Of a DNA stretch of 64,000 nucleotides, positions 59,007 through 64,000 are shown one piece after another. Origin of the DNA: Bifidobacterium minimum (GTDB lineage: Bacteria; Actinomycetota; Actinomycetes; Actinomycetales; Bifidobacteriaceae); the NCBI RefSeq assembly GCF_000741645.1, contig NZ_JGZD01000008.1, positions 62,001-126,000 on the forward strand, given 5' to 3'. Every line of letters starts with the position of its first letter. The first letter of the stretch is position 1. The position numbers and the translations under genes are program-made. The notes beneath the pieces are model-generated. The model was not told the origin of the DNA, did not search any database, and saw only the letters and a list, made by a program, of their open reading frames with translations.

Positions 59007-59483
59007 ATGGCAGGGTTTATGAAGAACGCGATGTCCTATCTTGGTATGGCGGATGTCGTCGACGATGAGGACGACGTCGAGCCTCAGCCGGAGGACAGCC
59101 AGTCGTCCTTCGACTCGGATCGCTCCTTTAGCCCTCTGGCGGGGGCCCAGACGGGCCAGGGTGCGTCCGCAGGCACACGCGAGTCCAATCCCTTCCAGAA
59201 CCGCGTGAGCAGGATCACGACCATCCATCCCAAGAACTACGAGGACGCGCAGCTGGTGGGCCGCGCCATCCGTGACGGCGTGCCCGTCGTGCTCAACCTC
59301 ACGGGGGTCTCGGAGGCCGTGGCCTTCCGGATCGTCGATTTCTCCGCCGGAGTGGTCTTCGGGGTGCGGGGATCCATCGAACGCGTCACGCCCCGGGTCT
59401 TCCTTCTGAGTCCCGCGCAGGTCAACATCAAGGTCGAGGAACCGCAGTCGAAGGGGTCGTCTCGCGACCTGTTCTCCGACTGA
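59007..59483 (+). CDS. sepF: Cell division protein SepF
   Basis: A 158-aa Z-ring membrane anchor. The N-terminus MAGFMKNAMSYLGM is an amphipathic membrane-targeting helix, followed by an acidic linker and the SepF domain (about 70-150): TIHPKNYEDAQLVGRAIRDG, VVLNLTGVSEAVAFRIVDFSAG and VFLLSPAQVNI. AAAGGAA is 6-7 nt before the ATG. It follows ftsZ by 29 nt, so they are likely co-expressed. Confidence 0.96.
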   Translation: MAGFMKNAMSYLGMADVVDDEDDVEPQPEDSQSSFDSDRSFSPLAGAQTGQGASAGTRESNPFQNRVSRITTIHPKNYEDAQLVGRAIRDGVPVVLNLTGVSEAVAFRIVDFSAGVVFGVRGSIERVTPRVFLLSPAQVNIKVEEPQSKGSSRDLFSD

Positions 59484-59563
59484 GGTCGTTCGCTGAGGGT
59501 TCGCTGAGGCCGTTCGTCGGACTATCGTCAGCGTCCTCCCAGCGGTTTTTCCGCTGCCGTGGG

Positions 59564-59569
59564 TAGGGT
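59564..59569 (+). promoter_or_regulatory. Putative -10 element of yggT
   Basis: TAGGGT ends 6 nt before ATG 59576. An AGGG within the same sequence could also act as a weak ribosome site, so leaderless initiation is only one option. Confidence 0.35.
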
Positions 59570-59575
59570 TGGATC

Positions 59576-59857
59576 ATGCTTTTCTACGTCATTGAACGAA
59601 TTGTCGATGCGGCCATCGGCATCTACCTGACGATTCTCATCATCCGGATGATCCTCGACTGGGTCGCGATGCTCGCCAGGAACTGGAGGCCCACCGGCGT
59701 CGTCAGCGACCTCATCCGCATCGTCTATCAGCTCACCGATCCGCCGCTGCGTTGGCTGCGTCAATACATCAAGCCGATCTGGTTCGGATCCTTCGGCCTT
59801 GACGTGAGCTTCATCGTCCTGTATTTCGCGTTGTACCTTCTCCAGGTGCTGATCTAG
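59576..59857 (+). CDS. YggT family membrane protein
   Basis: A 93-aa protein with two membrane segments (VDAAIGIYLTILIIRMILDW and SFIVLYFALYLLQVLI) joined by the conserved loop IRIVYQLTDPPLRWLRQYIKP. YggT proteins regularly sit between sepF and divIVA in Gram-positives and are linked to envelope or division functions, mechanism unknown. The stop is TAG. The spacing to sepF is about 90 nt. Confidence 0.92.
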   Translation: MLFYVIERIVDAAIGIYLTILIIRMILDWVAMLARNWRPTGVVSDLIRIVYQLTDPPLRWLRQYIKPIWFGSFGLDVSFIVLYFALYLLQVLI

Positions 59858-59966
59858 CGGAAGCCATGCCGCGCAATCGCAGCGTCGTCGCCGCGGGCAT
59901 CGTGCTAGCATAGCTGTGAATAACGTACACAGCGAGGCATTGTGCCCAAAGCGAGGTGTAAGACAA

Positions 59967-61256
59967 ATGGCTCTGTTGACGCCGAAGGATATACGAAAGC
60001 ATACCTTCCAGACCGTCCGTTTCAAGGAGGGTTACGATGTCGATGAGGTTGATGATTTCCTGGATCAGGTAACCGAAACCATCGAGGCTCTCGGCAAGCA
60101 GGCCGTTCAGGGCGCCGGGCAGTCGACGCAGTCGCTGGGTGCCGATGTCGCCGCGCTCAACGGCAAGATCGCGGAACTGACCACGCAGCTCCAGTCGGCC
60201 AAGGAGGAGAACTCCCAGCTCAAGGCCGGCAGGGACCTCCAGGGAGGGCAGGCCTCGCAGATCGATGCGGCGAAGCTCACCGAGGCCGAGGAGAGCAACA
60301 GGGCCCTGTCGGCGCAGAACGAGCAGCTCAAGTCCCAGGTCGAGCGCCTGAGCGCGCAGATCGACCAGTTGACCGCGCAGGCCGCGGAGGCCGCGGGTGC
60401 CAAGGAGCTTGGACAGCAGCTCACCGCCGTGCAGCACGAGCGCGACGAGCTCCGCACCGAGAACCAGAAGCTCACGCAGCAGCTGCAGGAGGCCACGGTC
60501 AAGGTGCAGGGCGCCCAGTCCGAGGTCGCCAAGCTCACCGATGCCGTCCGCTCCGAGAACGGCAAGCTCCAGGACGTCACCCGTCAGCTTGAGGAGTCCC
60601 GCCAGCGTGAGGACCAGCTCCGTGCGCAGGTCTCCAAGATGGAGCCGAACACCGAGACGGGAAGCCTGCAGAAGATCGCCGGCGCCGGAAACGCGGGATC
60701 AAGCGAGCCCGAGCGCGCGACCGCGATGCTGACGCTCGCTATGCAGCTCCACGATCAGTACGTCGACAAGGGCAAGGCGCAGGCCAAGGACATCGTCACC
60801 ACGGCGCAGACCAAATACGACGACATGATCTCCAAGGCCAACGAGTACTCCGGACGCACCCGCACCGAGGCCGACGAATACAGCAACCAGACCCGGGCCA
60901 AGGCCGACACGTACTTCAAGAACGTCCACGCCGACGCCGATGCCTACTCCGCCAAGACAAGGCAGGACGCCGACATCTACGCGAAGAACAAGCACACCGA
61001 GGCCGACGGCTATGAGTCCGAGATCCAGCGCCGCGCCGCCGAGTACGATTCCAAGACCCGGTCCTCCGCAGACAGCTACGCCCAGCAGGTGCGCGACAAT
61101 CTCGAGTCGCAGTCGAAGGTCATCGAAAGCAACATCCAGGGGCTCAAGCAGTTCGAAGGGGAGTACCGCTCGCGGCTCACGGACTTCCTCAACCAGCTCG
61201 TCTCGCAGGTCGCCGATTCGAACAGCTTCAACAAGGTCGATGAAGGCAAGAACTGA
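59967..61256 (+). CDS. divIVA: DivIVA/Wag31 polar growth scaffold
   Basis: A 429-aa coiled-coil protein. The N-terminal membrane-binding domain is canonical: LLTPKDIRKHTFQTVRFKEGYDVDEVDDFLDQV. Almost all the rest is predicted coiled coil, with Gln-rich heptads (about 60-215). Residues about 255-405 hold near-repeats of the form xADxYSxxTRxxAD (for example TEADEYSNQTRAKADTY). It recruits wall synthesis to poles and septa. GAGGTG lies upstream of ATG 59967. It is separate from the multi-DivIVA-motif protein at 22627. Confidence 0.94.
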   Translation: MALLTPKDIRKHTFQTVRFKEGYDVDEVDDFLDQVTETIEALGKQAVQGAGQSTQSLGADVAALNGKIAELTTQLQSAKEENSQLKAGRDLQGGQASQIDAAKLTEAEESNRALSAQNEQLKSQVERLSAQIDQLTAQAAEAAGAKELGQQLTAVQHERDELRTENQKLTQQLQEATVKVQGAQSEVAKLTDAVRSENGKLQDVTRQLEESRQREDQLRAQVSKMEPNTETGSLQKIAGAGNAGSSEPERATAMLTLAMQLHDQYVDKGKAQAKDIVTTAQTKYDDMISKANEYSGRTRTEADEYSNQTRAKADTYFKNVHADADAYSAKTRQDADIYAKNKHTEADGYESEIQRRAAEYDSKTRSSADSYAQQVRDNLESQSKVIESNIQGLKQFEGEYRSRLTDFLNQLVSQVADSNSFNKVDEGKN

Positions 61257-61260
61257 CCTG

Positions 61261-61266
61261 TAGAAT
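61261..61266 (+). promoter_or_regulatory. Putative -10 element of leaderless lspA
   Basis: TAGAAT ends 7 nt before ATG 61274 with no ribosome binding site in between. Confidence 0.5.
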
Positions 61267-61273
61267 CTGATTC

Positions 61274-61810
61274 ATGTCGCAATTCTCATCCGGACGGCCG
61301 CAACGACGAGCGGCCGTCTTCGCATGTCTGTCGGTCGTTGTTCTTGTGGCGGATCAGGCCACCAAGATCTGGGCGCAGCGTGCTCTGGGTCATGGCGAGA
61401 GCGTGCGGGTGATCCCCGGTCTCCTCTCGCTGACGCTGGTGCGCAATCCCGGGGCCACGCTGGGGATGGGATCGTCCAGGACCTGGCTTATCGCCGTTCT
61501 GGCCATACTCGCGTGCGTGGCAATTGTCGCGCTGGTGGTGCGCACCGACTCCATGATCTGGACGGTGGCGCTGGCTCTGGGCTTCTCCGGGGCTCTCGGC
61601 AATCTCATCGACCGCATCGCCTACGCCACCGGATTCATGGACGGCAAGGTCGTCGATTTCCTTGATTATGGCTGGTCCGTGGGGAACGTCGCCGACATAG
61701 CGCTGATGGTCGCCGGCGTCCTGATAGTCATCCTCGTGGTCCTGGCCATCCCGTTCTCGTCCCGCGGACACGTCGGCGACGGTTCGTCTCCGGAGGTCGC
61801 CGGACGATGA
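61274..61810 (+). CDS. lspA: Lipoprotein signal peptidase (SPase II)
   Basis: A 178-aa membrane aspartyl protease that removes signal peptides from prolipoproteins. Four helices are visible. VADQATKIWA near the N-terminus, RNPGATLGMGS, and the active-site aspartates in GNLIDRI (Asp113) and GNVADIAL (Asp141) are the family signatures. TAGAAT seven nt upstream suggests a leaderless transcript starting inside the divIVA-lspA gap. Its stop overlaps the pseudouridine synthase start (ATGA). Confidence 0.96.
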   Translation: MSQFSSGRPQRRAAVFACLSVVVLVADQATKIWAQRALGHGESVRVIPGLLSLTLVRNPGATLGMGSSRTWLIAVLAILACVAIVALVVRTDSMIWTVALALGFSGALGNLIDRIAYATGFMDGKVVDFLDYGWSVGNVADIALMVAGVLIVILVVLAIPFSSRGHVGDGSSPEVAGR

Positions 61811-62721
61811 GTCGTCTCGCACCGGCTCCCGACGCCCTGATAGGACGTCGCTTCGATGTCGCCGTGGCCAAGATGCTGGGCGTCTCGCGCACACGCGCGG
61901 CGGAGATAGTGGAGACGGGGCAGGCCCGTGTTCTGGGACGGACCATGACGAAGGCGTCCACCCTTCTGGAGGGGGACGTGGTGGACATCGATCTCGTCGA
62001 GGAGAAGCACGAGCCCGAGCCGGTGGCCGACGACATGCCCATCGTCTACGAGGACGACGACGTCGTCGTGGTAGACAAGCCCGTAGGAGTCGCGGCCCAC
62101 GCCTCCGTGGGATGGACCGGTCCCACCGTGCGCGGCAGCCTTCTGCAACGCGGGGTGACACTCTCGTCCTATGGCGCTCCCGGACGTCAGGGAATCGTCA
62201 GCCGTCTTGACGTGGGCACCAGCGGTCTGATGCTGGTGTGCAGGTCCGATCTGGCGTATACCGAGATGCGGCGGCAGTTCGCCGCGCATGAGGTCGTCAA
62301 AACCTATCATGCGCTCGTCCAGGGGAACCTGCGCGAGGACAAGGCCACCATCGAGGCGCCGATAGGCCGCGCCAAGGTCTCCGATTTCCGGTTCACCATC
62401 ACGCCCGCCGGCAAGCCCTCCGTCACGCATTGGGATGTGATCCGGCGCTATGGCGAGGCGACGCTGGTCTCGGTGAACCTCGAGACGGGGCGGACCCACC
62501 AGATCCGCGTGCATTTCTCGTCCATCGGCCATCCGCTCGTCGGCGATCCCATGTACGGCGGCAATCCCGTCCTGGCAGGGAGGCTTGGACTGACGAGGCA
62601 GTGGCTCCATGCGATGCGGTTGGAGTTCCGGCATCCCCGCACGCATGTGTGGACCACCGTCGCGTCGCGGTATCCCGCCGATCTGTCCCATGCGCTGGAC
62701 GCGCTCGCCGACGCCGGCTGA
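61807..62721 (+). CDS. RluD-family RNA pseudouridine synthase
   Basis: A 304-aa enzyme isomerising uridines in rRNA. An N-terminal S4 domain (about 12-72, GRRFDVAVAKMLGVSRTRAAEIVE) precedes the catalytic domain: VVVDKPVGVAAHAS, GIVSRLDVGTSGLMLV with catalytic Asp135, KTYHALVQG and LETGRTHQIRVHFSSIGHPLVGDPMYGG. ATG overlaps the lspA stop, the common lspA-rluD coupling. RluD-type specificity (23S 1911/1915/1917) is inferred only. Confidence 0.94.
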   Translation: MSRLAPAPDALIGRRFDVAVAKMLGVSRTRAAEIVETGQARVLGRTMTKASTLLEGDVVDIDLVEEKHEPEPVADDMPIVYEDDDVVVVDKPVGVAAHASVGWTGPTVRGSLLQRGVTLSSYGAPGRQGIVSRLDVGTSGLMLVCRSDLAYTEMRRQFAAHEVVKTYHALVQGNLREDKATIEAPIGRAKVSDFRFTITPAGKPSVTHWDVIRRYGEATLVSVNLETGRTHQIRVHFSSIGHPLVGDPMYGGNPVLAGRLGLTRQWLHAMRLEFRHPRTHVWTTVASRYPADLSHALDALADAG

Positions 62722-62890
62722 CGTGGCGCCGGTTGTGATGCGGTGTGGTGCGGGTTGACGTGGCATTCGGTGGCATTCGGCGACGCTCGGTGACGCGTCC
62801 GTGACGACGTGCCGGCCATGACTCGCCATGCCGGTCAGCCCACGCAGGGCCGGAGGTCCCGGAAGAGCCCGTGAGGTCATCTCGCCCCGG

Positions 62891-62896
62891 TAAGGT
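62891..62896 (+). promoter_or_regulatory. Putative -10 element of dnaE
   Basis: TAAGGT ends 7 nt before ATG 62904. The intervening GGAG could also serve as a ribosome site with a short spacer, so the leaderless reading is tentative. Confidence 0.35.
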
Positions 62897-62903
62897 GGAG
62901 TGC

Positions 62904-64000
62904 ATGTCCTCGAGTGATTCCTTCGTGCAGCTTCATAACCACACCCATTACTCGCTTCTGGACGGCGCGTCCAAGATTCCCGATCTGGTCGCGCGGACCA
63001 GGGAGCTGGGCATGACGTCCGTGGGGATCACCGACCACGGCAACATGCACGGCGCCTACGAGATGTGGAGTACGGCGGTGGCGCAGGGAATCAAGCCCAT
63101 CATCGGCATCGAGGCGTACGTCACGCCCGAGACCGCGCGGCAGGACAAGACCCGCGTGCATTGGGGCACCGAGGCGCAGCGCTCCGACGACGTCTCCGGC
63201 GGAGGCCTGATCACCCATCTGACGCTGTGGGCCGAGAACGACGAGGGACTGGTCAACCTCATCAGGGCCAGCTCCGTCGCCAACCTCGAAGGCCGTGTCA
63301 TGCGGTATCCGCGTATGGACAAGGAGGTGCTCTCCACCTACTCGAAGGGCGTGATATGCGGGTCCGGATGCCCGTCGGGCATCATCCAGACCCGGCTTCG
63401 CCTGGGGCAGTACGACGAGGCGCTGCGCGCGGCCAAGGAGCTGCAGGACATCTACGGTAAAGACAACTTCTTCATCGAGCTGATGGACCACGGGCTGTCG
63501 ATCGAGACGCGCGTGACCAAGGACCTCCTGCGCATCGCGAAGACCATCGGAGCGCCGATCCTGGCCACGAACGACTCCCACTACGTGCACGAGGAGGACC
63601 GTCGCGCGCAGGACGCCATGCTGTGTATCAACTCCGGCTCGCGCCTCGACGACCCCGAACGGTTCAAATTCGACGGATCCGGCTACTACCTCAAATCAGC
63701 CGAGGAGATGCGCGAGCTTTTCAGGGAGCTCCCCGAAGCGTGCGACAACACGCTGGAGATCGCGGACCGCTGCAACGTGATGTTCGACGACCATGAGGAC
63801 GGCGCCTTCATGCCCACCTTCGACTGCCCGGAGGGATGGGACGAGACCTCCCTGTTCCTTCGCAAGGTGGAGGAGGGGCTGGAGAACCGCTACGACGGCC
63901 ATCCCTCGATGGAGGTGCTTCATCAGGCCGACTACGAGTGCGGCGTGATCTGCCAGATGCAGTTCTGCGGGTACTTCCTCGTCGTGTCCGACTACATCAA
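62904..64000 (+). CDS. dnaE: DNA polymerase III alpha subunit (5' part, runs off window)
   Basis: The first 365 codons of the replicative polymerase. The N-terminal PHP domain is clear: FVQLHNHTHYSLLDGASKI, VGITDHGNMHGAYE, PIIGIEAYV, GSGCPSGII and NDSHYV. The end of the window falls within CGYFLVVSDYI, just before the polymerase core with its catalytic aspartates. GC content and codon use match neighbours. It probably has its own promoter, given 180 nt of non-coding DNA after the pseudouridine synthase gene, in which GTGGCATTCGG is directly repeated. Confidence 0.97.
   Translation, partial: MSSSDSFVQLHNHTHYSLLDGASKIPDLVARTRELGMTSVGITDHGNMHGAYEMWSTAVAQGIKPIIGIEAYVTPETARQDKTRVHWGTEAQRSDDVSGGGLITHLTLWAENDEGLVNLIRASSVANLEGRVMRYPRMDKEVLSTYSKGVICGSGCPSGIIQTRLRLGQYDEALRAAKELQDIYGKDNFFIELMDHGLSIETRVTKDLLRIAKTIGAPILATNDSHYVHEEDRRAQDAMLCINSGSRLDDPERFKFDGSGYYLKSAEEMRELFRELPEACDNTLEIADRCNVMFDDHEDGAFMPTFDCPEGWDETSLFLRKVEEGLENRYDGHPSMEVLHQADYECGVICQMQFCGYFLVVSDYI

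Overview
The window is a stretch of a high-GC Gram-positive (actinobacterial) chromosome. The best guess is the Bifidobacteriaceae (Bifidobacterium or a close relative). This rests on the order ftsZ-sepF-yggT-divIVA-lspA-rluD-dnaE, a ThiE-ThiC fusion protein, actinobacterial families of unknown function (DUF3107, DUF3052, DUF2342-like), the MEP isoprenoid pathway, and many genes that appear to start without a leader. No species is claimed.

Layout. 1-5.8 kb: the end of a LivF-type ABC ATPase, a short-chain dehydrogenase, a MetY-type PLP enzyme coupled to an M20 amidohydrolase, an SPFH protein and a patatin-like lipase. 6-20.7 kb: mostly housekeeping genes (murI, dapF, a VKOR protein, a PHP phosphoesterase, DUF3107, a degenerate APH-fold protein, a UvrD-like helicase, a DUF2342-like protein, a Lon-like S16 protein, DUF3052, glyA, an OFA transporter). 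20.7-22.3 kb: an AT-richer accessory patch holding a frameshifted Abi-family gene next to tRNA-Val. 22.6-30.3 kb: a DivIVA-repeat protein, dxr and ispG, a membrane hydrolase, recO and uppS. 30.3-39 kb: the complete potassium system kdpFABC-kdpDE, with an extra 27-aa membrane peptide gene ahead of kdpF and a hairpin-rich leader. 39-44.3 kb: thiamine genes on the minus strand (thiM behind a TPP riboswitch, thiE-thiC fusion, thiD, a thiamine-binding MTH1187-type protein). 44.4-54.6 kb: a type IV pilus locus. 54.7-64 kb: glyS, dusB and the division/envelope cluster ftsZ, sepF, yggT, divIVA, lspA, rluD, ending inside dnaE.

The most unusual region is the pilus locus. pilT, pilD and pilN are open. 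pilB carries an in-frame TAA, a 1-nt frameshift and an in-frame TAG. pilM and pilO each carry one in-frame TAG where CAG (Gln) is the likely ancestral codon. The large prepilin has an intact cleavage motif but almost no hydrophobic segment after it. TAG is the ordinary terminator of several other genes here, so locus decay is the simplest reading; conditional readthrough is a more speculative alternative.

A second theme is translation initiation. Ten genes begin 6-7 nt after a TANNNT-type hexamer (one is CACAAT), mostly without a well-placed Shine-Dalgarno site, which suggests leaderless mRNAs. Genes inside operons instead have clear AGGAG-type sites or ATGA/GTGA overlaps. glyA, which should be essential, shows a single-base frameshift in its last 20 or so codons just before a perfect terminator, so sequencing error should be kept in mind for the indel lesions.
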